Positions 32,439-41,135 of a DNA stretch of 42,549 bases are shown in pieces. Positions within the stretch are counted from its first letter, which is position 1. Every line of letters begins with the position of its first letter. The DNA comes from Helicobacter bilis ATCC 51630. GTDB lineage: Bacteria > Campylobacterota > Campylobacteria > Campylobacterales > Helicobacteraceae. The DNA lies in the NCBI RefSeq assembly GCF_000686565.1, contig NZ_JMKW01000021.1:1-42549 (forward strand), read 5' to 3'. The notes below the pieces were generated by a model. That model was not told the origin of the DNA. It saw only the letters and a list, made by a program, of their open reading frames with translations, and searched no databases. A program made the position numbers and the translations under genes.

Positions 32439-33396
32439 ATGATAAAACAATATCTTTATAAAATACTATATTTTCTAAAGCTTAAAAAGAAAAAGAGAAA
32501 ATCGCCTTATAGTTTTATTGATATTGGCTACAATTGGGCTGATAGCTTTAAAGATTTGATATTTTGTGAAGATATTAATATGCGGATTCAAAAGCTAAAA
32601 CATGGTTTAGATATGGAAAGTTGTAGCATTATTGATGAAGTGCTAGAGAAGCTAATATGTCTTATCCCGCGTTCCACACAAAAAGCATTGTTTGATAAAA
32701 ATACGCTGTTTTCACAAAGAGATTTAGCTTTGCAAAAAGAGATTCTAGATAACAAGATGTGGTCAGAGTATCCATTATCTAACTACTTTATGAGTGAAGT
32801 ATATTATTATCATAATGGCATTAAACTGCTTCCAACACACTATATTGCAAGTCGTATTCACAATAAAACCATAATAGATGTGGGAGCGGCAAATGGCGAT
32901 AGTGCGTTCTGTTTTGCTAAATATAACCCATATAGAATCGTGAGTTTTGAGATGGAGACTTTGTGCTTTAATGAGCTAAACGAAAATATTAAAAAATACA
33001 ATATAAACGCTTCTGCCTTCAATCTTGCTGTGTCCAATTGCAATACAGAACAATCTGTAAGACTAGATTCTATGCTAATTGCAAACAATGGGGGGGGGGG
33101 GTAATACCCCAAAAATAACCACCGAATCTAGTTTGCATGATTCTCATTTAGAGATTGGATTAATTAAAATGGATATTGAGGGGGCAGAAATTAAGGCTTT
33201 GCTTGGGGCAAAGGAAACCATATATTTACACAGACCTATATTAATCATTGCAATATATCATAATGCGGAGCAATTTTTTGATACAAAAGAACTCATAGAT
33301 TCTTGGGATCTTGGGTATAGCTTTTTTATTGCAAAACTTTCTGTTTTCCATCCAACAGATGAAGTTATGTTATTTTGCCTGCCCAAAATAGATTAA
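32439..33396 (+). CDS. Phase-variable FkbM-family methyltransferase (reads OFF here)
   Basis: The first frame contains KTIIDVGAANGDSAFCFA (the SAM-binding motif) and YRIVSFEMET, then ends at 33104 after four glycines in a G12 tract. The second frame continues NTPKITTESS and then LGIKMDIEGAE-type IGLIKMDIEGAEIKALLG, the characteristic FkbM box, and RPILIIAIYH. With eleven G the halves join into a 318-residue protein. FkbM enzymes O-methylate polyketides or sugars, so glycan methylation is the likely role. The preceding GT2 gene ends three bases earlier. The first 120 residues are not part of the FkbM core and were not recognised. Confidence 0.88.
33090..33101 (+). repeat. G12 phase-variation tract in the FkbM methyltransferase
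   Basis: Twelve G between GCAAACAAT and TAATACCC. One base less restores the frame. The flanks match the tract in the family 25 glycosyltransferase at 18 of 19 surrounding positions judged by eye (nine of ten before, counting the first G, plus eight after). Confidence 0.93.
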
Positions 33397-33492
33397 GTAG
33401 GTTTGGGATTTATAAAACCCACCTCAATATTTTCAATTATATTAAGAAAATAAGGGCTATAAAAGACTCTCCTCCTCCAAAGACTGAGTTAC

Positions 33493-34988
33493 TTAATCAT
33501 CTTTAACCACAAAGCTTTTCACGCCAAAATGCTTTGCATAACTTGGATTTGGAAATTCATCGGCTTTATCGGTTGGATTCTGCCAATCTCCATAGCGTTT
33601 ATAAAAGCTGTGAAAATATTTAGGGCTTACCACTATATCTTCTATCCCCTGTGCCTTTTGTGTCTCTATATAAGTTGCCATATTTTCCCATTTTATACGC
33701 ATATCAACAAATGCACTCAAGACAAAACCTCCATAAAGAAAGCTAAACAATAAGATTGCATATTGAAACTTTTTCTCGTGATTGTAAAACAAATTTTCTA
33801 TGACTTTATAAATAATTAAAAACCCAACAATCCCTATGAGAACCACAAAGAGACGGGCCCTAGGCGGGATATTCACCTGCAGTGTCAATAAAAGACATAT
33901 ATGACAAAAAATAAAAAGTAAAAAAGCATAAAAATACAACCTAGATAATTCCATATTGTCATCCTTTTTATAGACAACCGAAGCGTAATAGCATATCACA
34001 ATAAACAAACATGCGCCAACAAGATGTTTAATAAAATGCAAGGTAGGTATAGAAAAGACTGCAATAAAAATCACGGCAAATAAGAGTATTACACCAATGT
34101 GCTGCCATTGTTTTTGTTTAATTTGAGTGTATAAAAAACATAATAATAAACATGCAAATGTAACAAGGGTTGTGCTTGTGGATTTCATAACATGACTGAT
34201 TCTTGCAAGTTTTTCATATAAACTCATATGTAAAAAGTCACCAATGGAATAATATTCAATCTCTAATTCTACAAATAACGCCGCTCTCTTCGCATGACCG
34301 GGTGATAGATACAATGCTAAAAAACCCAATACAAATAAAATCACTCCAGCATAATACCAAAATGGTAATCTAACCTTTGCGATAAAGACTGCATAAAAGA
34401 GTAAGCAAATATGAATAATAACAACAATAATGCCTGTAATCTCATTTGACATTCCAGCAAAAAAGCTTACTATAAAAAATGGAATCAATATTAGAATCTG
34501 TGGGGGGGGGGGGTAGTATTATATATAAAATAGTTATGCCAAAAAAGCCTGTAAGGTATGCAAACAAGCAATACTAATGTGTAAGCCCAAAGATAATTAA
34601 GCGCACCAGCAGCCCATACAAATATTGAGCCAAACGCACCAAACAACAAAATACATAACACGCTTAATGCAAGCACTACGCTGTCATTAAAACTCCTTGG
34701 CAATCTTGCATAAAGAATTACAAACCATGCAAGCAAAAACACAACTCCAACTAAGGTATTTGCTATCTTAAAAAATAGTGTTGGAGCAAGAGCGCCAATA
34801 AAAGCTGTTCTAAGTAACTCACCAAATCGCCCATTCCAACTCATATACATGCTTATAGCACCATCTAATCCCCCAAAACCAGCACCTAAATCATCACTTT
34901 GTGTAGGAAATACATAATTAACACTAAATAAAAAAACACTAAATAAAATAAAAGTAATCCAAACGGATTTATGTATATTTGTCATCAT
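33493..34988 (-). CDS. Phase-variable polytopic membrane protein, DUF6056-like (reads OFF here)
   Basis: A hydrophobic protein with about eleven membrane segments. The N-terminal half has PTQSDDLGAG, SWNGRFGELL and FVWAAGALNYLWAY; the second half starts in another frame with FFAGMSNEITG. The motif order (acidic SDD, NGR, A-G-NYLW, AGMSNE) resembles DUF6056 and related GT-C-like glycan membrane proteins. The frames are split by C12 (34502-34513): as written the first ends PPPHRF. With thirteen bases it continues PQILILIPFF, giving 498 residues. Either ATG at 34988 or 34985 fits the AAGG upstream. It converges with the FkbM gene. Function is probably glycan transfer or modification at the inner membrane. 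Confidence 0.75.
34502..34513 (-). repeat. C12 phase-variation tract in the DUF6056-like gene
   Basis: Twelve G on the plus strand (C12 in the gene). Gain of one base or loss of two restores the frame. The plus-strand sequence after it is TAGTATTAT, distantly like the TAATACC flank of other tracts. Confidence 0.92.
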
Positions 34989-35163
34989 TTACCTTTGTGT
35001 GTAAAGTGGCCACTAATCGCATCACCCTATTTGTATGATATTGAGAAAATACATTGCACACCTATTTATCTTTAAAACTCTTTGTGAGACAAATATGTGC
35101 AATACTTAAAATCACTCAAACATATTCTATAACAACCTTGCTTTTATCGCTTATAAGGTGTGA

Positions 35164-35169
35164 ATTATA
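35164..35169 (-). promoter_or_regulatory. Extended -10 box upstream of the DUF6056-like gene
   Basis: Minus-strand TTTGCTATAATTC lies about 175 bases upstream of the gene start, past the end of the exonuclease gene, so the transcript would have a long leader. The box is a perfect extended -10. Confidence 0.5.
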
Positions 35170-35247
35170 GCAAAATTATATGAAAGTTTTGCAATGGAAT
35201 TCTTGCAATATATGCCACTTTGATTGCATGGTATAATATTTCTATAT

Positions 35248-36054
35248 TTATTTCCCCGCAACTCTTTGTGGATATGCAATCTTTCCTTTTGAAAAGGCGA
35301 TGAGTTCCTGCAGGGTTTTTACTTCTTTTGGGAGTGATTGCATACATATTTCATATAGTCTAAAAGCGGTTAGTGCGTCAGCATAAGCCCTATGGGCTTG
35401 TGCTGTGTTTATACCTAACATATCGTTGAGATAGGCTAATGCGTATTTTTTTGATACGATAGTCCTACGACTAAGGTCTAGCGTGCATAATCTGGGATTA
35501 AAGAGTGGTGGCATATCATATTCATGCAGACTTTCTGCGATAAAGTTGTAATCAAATGAAACATTATGTGCGACAAATACGCTATCACCTAAAAATGCGC
35601 GAAACTGCTTTAATACCTGCTCAAGTCGTGGTGCATCTTCTAGCATATAGGAATCTATGCCTGTGAGATCGATAATATCCTCTGGCACAAATGGGCTATA
35701 CACAAGCGTATCAAAAGTGTCTAGTATCTCTCCATTTTGTGCGATTATTGCCCCGATTTCGATGATTTGCCCATTTTTCACACTTGCCGATGTCGTCTCT
35801 ATATCCACAAAGCATAGTTTTGCTTCATTGAGATTAATATTTTTTATTGTTGTGTCAATAATATAATCGCTAGATTCTATATCACCCACTCTATAAAGTG
35901 GTGCATGTAAGCCAATCATTACTTCAAGCAGCGTTTCGCATTCAAGCGTGCCATATTCAGGTAAGACATTGCTTAATTGTGTATGAAAACTCTCAAGGCT
36001 TAGGGGCATTTGATCTAGCAGATTAAAATAGTGTCCAAAATATTGAAGTGCCAT
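35248..36054 (-). CDS. DnaQ-like 3'-5' exonuclease (DEDDh)
   Basis: The 268-residue protein has an N-terminal region of about 80 residues and then an exonuclease domain with all DEDDh residues: D84 and E86 in FVDIETTSA, the second Asp region H163/D168 in AHNVSFDYN, and H221/D226 in AHRAYADALTA. This is the proofreading epsilon-type fold found in DnaQ and stand-alone exonucleases. With no polymerase-binding motif recognised, it may be either the replicative proofreading subunit or a repair exonuclease. It lies 13 bases after argH, so the two are likely co-transcribed. Confidence 0.9.
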   Translation of the reverse strand: MALQYFGHYFNLLDQMPLSLESFHTQLSNVLPEYGTLECETLLEVMIGLHAPLYRVGDIESSDYIIDTTIKNINLNEAKLCFVDIETTSASVKNGQIIEIGAIIAQNGEILDTFDTLVYSPFVPEDIIDLTGIDSYMLEDAPRLEQVLKQFRAFLGDSVFVAHNVSFDYNFIAESLHEYDMPPLFNPRLCTLDLSRRTIVSKKYALAYLNDMLGINTAQAHRAYADALTAFRLYEICMQSLPKEVKTLQELIAFSKGKIAYPQRVAGK

Positions 36055-36067
36055 ATTATAACCTAAG

Positions 36068-37510
36068 CTATGCGATAGATCTTAGCCATTGTAATAATAT
36101 ATGAATCTGTCTTTTTACCTCATCGCTCCCACATCCTCCAAGACTATTTCGCCTTTGCATAGAATGCTCTAGATTTAGGGCAAGTTTTAAGCTCTCACTT
36201 GATATTGTCGTTACAATAGATTCCATATTGCCTTCTTGCGTTACAAGATTTTTAAGCTCTTTTTCTAGCACCTCACAGAGTGAATCTATCTCAATATTGC
36301 TTAAATCCTTGCCGCAAGATTCAGCATACTGCACGCATACACCTGTAATATGATGGGCTTCTCTAAAAGGGACATGACACTCTTTTACTAAAAGATCTGC
36401 TAAATCTGTTGCGACTAAATGCCCCTTTTCACACATTTTACGCATATTCTCGGTATTAATTGTAAGAGTTTTCATGCTTTCTGTTAGAATCTTAAGGCTA
36501 ATGATTGCAGTTTGCACCGAATCAAACACACCTTCTTTATCCTCTTGCATATCCTTATTATACGCAAAAGGAAGTGCTTTCATAGTGGTTAATAATGCCA
36601 TAAGATTCCCATAAACTCTACCTGTTTTACCCCGCAAAAGCTCGGCTACATCGGGGTTTTTTTTCTGTGGCATGATAGAGCTTCCAGTCGCAAAACTATC
36701 AGCAAAAGTTACAAACCCAAACTCATAGCTACTCCATAAAATAAGCTCTTCTGCCATGCGTGAAACATGTAGCATAACCATAGCAATATCATACAATATA
36801 TCTAGGGCAAAATCTCTCTGCCCAACAGAATCCATAGCATTTAGACTCGCTGTTTTAAAGCCCAAACTTAAGGCAAGATTCTCTCTCTCATTGCCATAGG
36901 GCGTGCCAGCAAGGGCTGCACTCCCTAAGGGGCAATCATCGCTTCTTTGCATACTTGATTGCAATCTCTCAATATCGCGTTTCAGCCCAACACACCAAGC
37001 CACTAAATGATAACCAAAGCTTATGGGCTGTGCGTGTTGCAAATGTGTCATACCGGGCATTATGGTGTTTGTGTGGTGCTGTGCTATTGAAAGAAGAGAT
37101 TCTATAAGCTCGATTAATAGCTTTTGTATAACAAGATTCTGCTTTCTACAATAGAGTTTAAAATCAAGGGCTACTTGATCGTTTCTACTGCGTGCTGTGT
37201 GTAGCTTCTTCCCCGCATCGCCAATCTTTTCACTCAAAGCCTTCTCTATTGCCATGTGTATGTCTTCATCTTGCAAGGAAAAAGTGAAATTACCCTGCAT
37301 AATCTCTTGCTTTATCTCTTGCAATCCATGTGTAATAGAATCTAGCTCGTGTATGTCTAAAAGCCCAATAGAATAAAGCATTTTTGCGTGTTCGATAGAG
37401 CCTTGAATATCCTCTTCCCATAGATTTTTATCAAATGGAATACTCGCATTAAACTCATCAAGCAAAGTGTTTGCATCTGTTTGAAACCTGCCAGCCCAAA
37501 GTTTCGCCAT
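36068..37510 (-). CDS. argH: Argininosuccinate lyase
   Basis: ArgH splits argininosuccinate to arginine and fumarate in arginine biosynthesis. The 480-residue protein carries the superfamily signature [12 protein letters not shown] near residue 273, with the catalytic Ser loop, plus [25 protein letters not shown] and the [12 protein letters not shown] segment. AAAGGACATAT precedes ATG 37510. The length is normal (about 460-480). No other arg gene lies nearby. Confidence 0.96.
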   Translation of the reverse strand: MAKLWAGRFQTDANTLLDEFNASIPFDKNLWEEDIQGSIEHAKMLYSIGLLDIHELDSITHGLQEIKQEIMQGNFTFSLQDEDIHMAIEKALSEKIGDAGKKLHTARSRNDQVALDFKLYCRKQNLVIQKLLIELIESLLSIAQHHTNTIMPGMTHLQHAQPISFGYHLVAWCVGLKRDIERLQSSMQRSDDCPLGSAALAGTPYGNERENLALSLGFKTASLNAMDSVGQRDFALDILYDIAMVMLHVSRMAEELILWSSYEFGFVTFADSFATGSSIMPQKKNPDVAELLRGKTGRVYGNLMALLTTMKALPFAYNKDMQEDKEGVFDSVQTAIISLKILTESMKTLTINTENMRKMCEKGHLVATDLADLLVKECHVPFREAHHITGVCVQYAESCGKDLSNIEIDSLCEVLEKELKNLVTQEGNMESIVTTISSESLKLALNLEHSMQRRNSLGGCGSDEVKRQIHILLQWLRSIA

Positions 37511-38160
37511 ATATGTCCTTTATGTGAGCTTAAAATATCATGGTTAGAATGATACAAAAATTTTGTTAAGTGTTGTTTGGCAATTGCATGTCATTCTTGG
37601 TATGATATGGTTTTATATATCGTTTGTTACCCAGTCATGCTAGATAAAGAAAGGTTGAGATAGAAAGATTCTTTTAAAATATGAAATCCATTTATACAAT
37701 CTTTTGTATGCAAAAGCTTTTTTGGATTACATTCTCTTTACCTCATGTTGATCACATAAGATTCTGCACTAGAGATAAGGTTGTCTTAATACACAGAATT
37801 CTATAGATATTTAGAAAGATTCTACGCAACTTTATTGGCTCCCCTAAGTTAGAATCTTGCACTTATTGCTTACAAATCCCCTGTCTCAAGTGATACTCTG
37901 GGGATATGTAGATTGCAAAAAACTTGTTTTTTGAATCTATCACTCGTCATGTTGAGACGCAGTTAAAACATCTTATTTTTATAGAATCTAGATTTTGGTA
38001 AATTAGAATCTAATTCCATAGAATCTAGTAAATCTTAGATCTAAACCTTTAATCTCTATATATTTTGCTTGATATTTGTATCTGTTTTTTGTAGAATGCT
38101 AGTTTTATTTCTAGTTTTATTTATAAGTTAAGGGATAGGTTTGTGAGATTTGGGAAACTT
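37511..38160. other. 650-base divergent intergenic region with clustered TAGAATCTA motifs
   Basis: No gene was recognised. Three perfect TAGAATCTA nonamers lie at 37982, 38004 and 38019, and more AGAATCT/AGATTCT copies occur around 37670-37860. Promoters for argH (minus) and the MORN protein (plus) must lie here. Confidence 0.5.
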
Positions 38161-38763
38161 ATGGGTAAAAATCTGTTTTTATCAATGATTTTGTGTAGTG
38201 TTGCTTCTTTTTCGTTTTTACATGCAGATAATCTAAAAGAGTGTGAAAGCGAAGAGGATAAAAAAGCAGGGTGTGTTGAGAAACAATACTATGATAGTGG
38301 AAATTTAAAAGAAGAAACACTATATCAAAATGGAGTAAAACATGGTATGGAAAAAACATATCATGAAAGCGGAAACCTTAAGTATGAAATAATATATAAA
38401 AATGGAAAAATAGATGGCATTTATAAATCATATTATGAGGGCAATCTATTTCAAGAATCAACATTTAAAAGCGGAATAAGGCATGGTATAACAAAAGTAT
38501 ATAATGTTATTAGTGGAAATTTAGTGGTTGAAACATCATACAAAAGTGATCAAAAAGATGGTATACAGAAACATTATTATCCGAGTGGAGATATACTTGC
38601 AGAAATCCCATATACAAATGGCAAGGTAAATAGCATTGTAAAATTTTATGATAAAGGAAAAAAGCTTATCTGGCAAGCAAACGCACACCTTACAAGATTA
38701 ACTAATGAAATAGATGAATTTGAAATAGGTGGTGACTACTGGTATGATATATGCAAACAATAA
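38161..38763 (+). CDS. Secreted MORN-repeat protein
   Basis: A signal peptide (NLFLSMILCSVASFSFLHA) is followed by about five imperfect repeats of the MORN_2 type, marked by YYDSGNLKEETLYQNG, YHESGNLKYEIIYKNG, YYEGNLFQESTFKSG, SGNLVVETSYKS and YYPSGDILAEIPYTNG, with a G-x-x-K/x-x-Y pattern. Such repeats form beta hairpins; bacterial copies are common secreted or YwqK-like proteins of uncertain role. I start at ATG 38161 (GGGAA upstream) for 200 residues; a GTG at 38143 with AAGGGA upstream is equally possible and also leaves the signal peptide intact. Confidence 0.82.
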   Translation: MGKNLFLSMILCSVASFSFLHADNLKECESEEDKKAGCVEKQYYDSGNLKEETLYQNGVKHGMEKTYHESGNLKYEIIYKNGKIDGIYKSYYEGNLFQESTFKSGIRHGITKVYNVISGNLVVETSYKSDQKDGIQKHYYPSGDILAEIPYTNGKVNSIVKFYDKGKKLIWQANAHLTRLTNEIDEFEIGGDYWYDICKQ

Positions 38764-38811
38764 ATAAAATATAGAATCTTTACTTAAAGAAAGCATTTGA
38801 AAGGATAGCAT

Positions 38812-39366
38812 TTGACAAATATTAATGAATGGATGTTGCATACATTGAGAAAAGATGCGGATAAGCTTAATCGTATGCCATTGCAATGGCTTGAGATTGA
38901 TCGTAATGGCTGGACGCCGCTTGTAGCAAGAGCGATTAGTTTCTTACTTAATGGTGGCACATTTTTGCTTTGCACGGATAAAAAGAGCGCGTGGTTACAA
39001 CACTACATTCTAAATAGATTAAATACGATTGATACAAAACGCCCTTTTGTGCCTATTTATGCGCTTGATTCTTCCCTTATTGGGTTGATTGAAGCAAAGC
39101 AGGGCGAAAGTGTCAAAGATTTGCTTGATATGTCTTATCAAAGCTATGCTTTATGGTATATCGGGCAAACTGAAAATGCGATAGCGCAATTTAGCTTAGA
39201 GTTTAGAGAATCTTTTCTTTGGATATTAGATGAGTCTTTAGAGCATTCCTTTACCTTGCATTCTAATGATTATAATCTTGATTTTAAGCTATTACAAGCA
39301 TATAGAATCTTTGAAAAAGCCCTTTTTGCAGGAATCTGTGGCGAATTTAGCCTTGAGAATATATAA
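38812..39366 (+). CDS. hobA: HobA, DnaA-binding initiator regulator
   Basis: HobA is an epsilonproteobacterial protein that binds DnaA domains I-II and promotes initiation complexes at oriC. The 184-residue sequence aligns along its length with H. pylori HobA (HP1230): an N-terminal helix (WMLHTLRKDADKLN), WLEIDRNGWTPLVARAISFLLNGGTFLL, MSYQSYALWYIGQ, FLWILDESLE and DYNLDFKLLQAYRIFEKALF. The start is TTG at 38812, with AAAGGA six bases before; the next ATG is seven codons in and would remove part of helix 1. In H. pylori, holB follows hobA; here a lipoprotein follows. Confidence 0.85.
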   Translation: MTNINEWMLHTLRKDADKLNRMPLQWLEIDRNGWTPLVARAISFLLNGGTFLLCTDKKSAWLQHYILNRLNTIDTKRPFVPIYALDSSLIGLIEAKQGESVKDLLDMSYQSYALWYIGQTENAIAQFSLEFRESFLWILDESLEHSFTLHSNDYNLDFKLLQAYRIFEKALFAGICGEFSLENI

Positions 39367-39442
39367 ATAACGAAGTTTTTGCGATAGAATCAACAAAATC
39401 TAGTTTTGATTATTACCTACTTCTTACTGCATAAGGTTTTTT

Positions 39443-40201
39443 ATGATTTTACATTTTATTAAAACAAAGTTCTATATATTACATTTTTGTGTTATTGTGT
39501 TGGCTTGTTTGTGTTTGAGTTCCTGCATGAATGTCATGCAAGATACTTTTAAAAATTCATCAAACTATACGATTAAATATGCTTATGTGCAGAGTGATAA
39601 AATATTTTTAGAAGAAGTAAAAGAGATTGCAAAAATGCTTCCCAAAAAAGAAACATTTAGCATGGCTATCAACGAACTACAAGAGTTAAACGACTCTTAT
39701 AAAATAGCTAATATCCCAGAACTTAACATTACTTTTACATGTGGCTTTAATAAGCAATATGTAAAAACTTTACATTCATTACTTACAACAAGAAAATATC
39801 CATGTGATGGGGAGATAGCAGGTTATACATTGCAGTCTTTCACTAAGAATCCATATAAAAAATACTATGGAGAAAAGTTTGCAAATGTGCAAAATCAAGA
39901 GCAATTTTTATTTTTCTACACAAAGGATTTTAAGCATGTAAAAAGCAAAGAAGCTCTAAAAACTACATTGCAATCTATAATTTCAAATATAGCTTCAAAT
40001 GCCAATGCAATTTATGATTTACGCGAGTTAAAACACTATGCTTTTATGAATGGCATTATAGAATCTTACGATGATTTTTATAAGCTAGTGGCACAATATG
40101 AGGTCAAATGTCAAGGCTCACTTTTTAGCACAACACTTGATGAGATCATCGCACAACGCGATTTGCAATGCAAAAAGATTACGCACATAAAAGCAAAGTA
40201 G
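39443..40201 (+). CDS. Hypothetical lipoprotein
   Basis: A hydrophobic signal segment ends in the lipobox LSSC with the lipidated C28, so the protein is predicted to be membrane-anchored in the periplasm. The mature part of about 225 residues is rich in Lys, Tyr and Gln and has two Cys pairs (TCGFN, KYPCDGE, VKCQ, LQCKK) that could form disulfides. No domain is recognised. AAGG before ATG 39443 supports the start. It sits 76 bases after hobA and 31 before the PAP2 gene, all on the plus strand. Confidence 0.75.
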   Translation: MILHFIKTKFYILHFCVIVLACLCLSSCMNVMQDTFKNSSNYTIKYAYVQSDKIFLEEVKEIAKMLPKKETFSMAINELQELNDSYKIANIPELNITFTCGFNKQYVKTLHSLLTTRKYPCDGEIAGYTLQSFTKNPYKKYYGEKFANVQNQEQFLFFYTKDFKHVKSKEALKTTLQSIISNIASNANAIYDLRELKHYAFMNGIIESYDDFYKLVAQYEVKCQGSLFSTTLDEIIAQRDLQCKKITHIKAK

Positions 40202-40232
40202 ATTCTAAAAATTGGAATGAATAAGGTGATAA

Positions 40233-40823
40233 ATGTCTATATCTAAAACATATAAAAAGATTTTATGCATATGCTTACTCATATTTACACAAAATATGCA
40301 AGCCAGAGATGAGTTTGAAAAGTTAGGCGATATCTTGACACTTGCGCCATTTGGCGTGTTAATCGTTAGTCTTGGTATGCGTGATTATGAGGGGGCAGCT
40401 CAACTTGCCGCTGGTTCTCTTGCCACACAAGGCACAATAGAGCTTATCAAAAGGGGGTTTGAATACGCTCATCTCAATGGCACAAGCATAGATTTTGCAA
40501 AACGACCTTGCTGTGATGACTATAAAGGTATGCCTAGCGGACATGCTGGTGGTGCATTTAGTGCCGCTGGTTTTGTGTATTATCGCTATGGTTGGAAACC
40601 TGCATTGCCACTTATAGGGCTTGGCGTGGTTACCGCAGCATCTCGCGTATATGCTAAAAAACACACGATTTGGCAAGTCGCAATCGGCAGTGCAATCGCA
40701 TGGGGCTGGGCGTATGTCTTTACTACGCGATATAACCCACAAACAAGATTTATCGTAACGCCTGAAATTAGTGCCGATCGCTTTGGTAGCTTTTATGGTG
40801 TTAATATGCACTATCGGTGGTAA
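40233..40823 (+). CDS. PAP2-family phosphatase (LpxE/LpxF-like)
   Basis: The 196-residue protein has a signal or membrane segment (ILCICLLIFTQNMQA) and the three phosphatase motifs in order: K-x-x-x-x-x-x-R-P type ending DFAKRP, PSGHAGGAF and SRVYAKKHTIWQ. PAP2 enzymes remove phosphates from lipids at the membrane; in Helicobacter, LpxE and LpxF dephosphorylate lipid A, and others act on phosphatidylglycerophosphate. The C terminus (FGSFYGVNMHYRW) has the aromatic-ended beta-strand look of some outer-membrane-associated members. AAGGTGATAA precedes ATG 40233. Which lipid is used cannot be decided here. Confidence 0.88.
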   Translation: MSISKTYKKILCICLLIFTQNMQARDEFEKLGDILTLAPFGVLIVSLGMRDYEGAAQLAAGSLATQGTIELIKRGFEYAHLNGTSIDFAKRPCCDDYKGMPSGHAGGAFSAAGFVYYRYGWKPALPLIGLGVVTAASRVYAKKHTIWQVAIGSAIAWGWAYVFTTRYNPQTRFIVTPEISADRFGSFYGVNMHYRW

Positions 40824-41135
40824 GTTTTATCATAGAAACAATGAGAATGTTTAGTTTCTTATATGTTTTTACGCATTGGGTTTCTATGTGATATAATAAG
40901 AAACTATTGAACCATAATGTAATTACTTATTCTATGCACGGGAATAAATATTTTTATCTAAGTGCTAATCTGTAATTTTTAACACAACAGTCTGCAATAA
41001 TCAAATTGCATGAAGTATTAATTTTTTTGCTATAATACATAACTTTTTTGCTAATTTTAAAGAAATAGAATGTTGTCTTTATGCCATAGTGTATTGCATT
41101 TTACTTTTTATATTTTAATCTAAGGAAAAACTTAC
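40824..41135. other. Intergenic region with a promoter for the downstream gene
   Basis: AT-rich, without a gene. The clear element is the extended -10 at 41031-41036. Confidence 0.5.
41031..41036 (+). promoter_or_regulatory. Extended -10 box upstream of the CDP-glycerol transferase-like gene
   Basis: TTTTTTTGCTATAAT is a T-rich extended -10 box, about 100 bases before the ATG at 41136. This matches the T-stretch, TG and TATAAT promoters of Campylobacter and Helicobacter. Confidence 0.6.

Noticed and set aside
40359-40811. 150-codon frame antisense to the PAP2 phosphatase
   Set aside because: The sense strand encodes all PAP2 motifs; the antisense frame has no domain or start signal.
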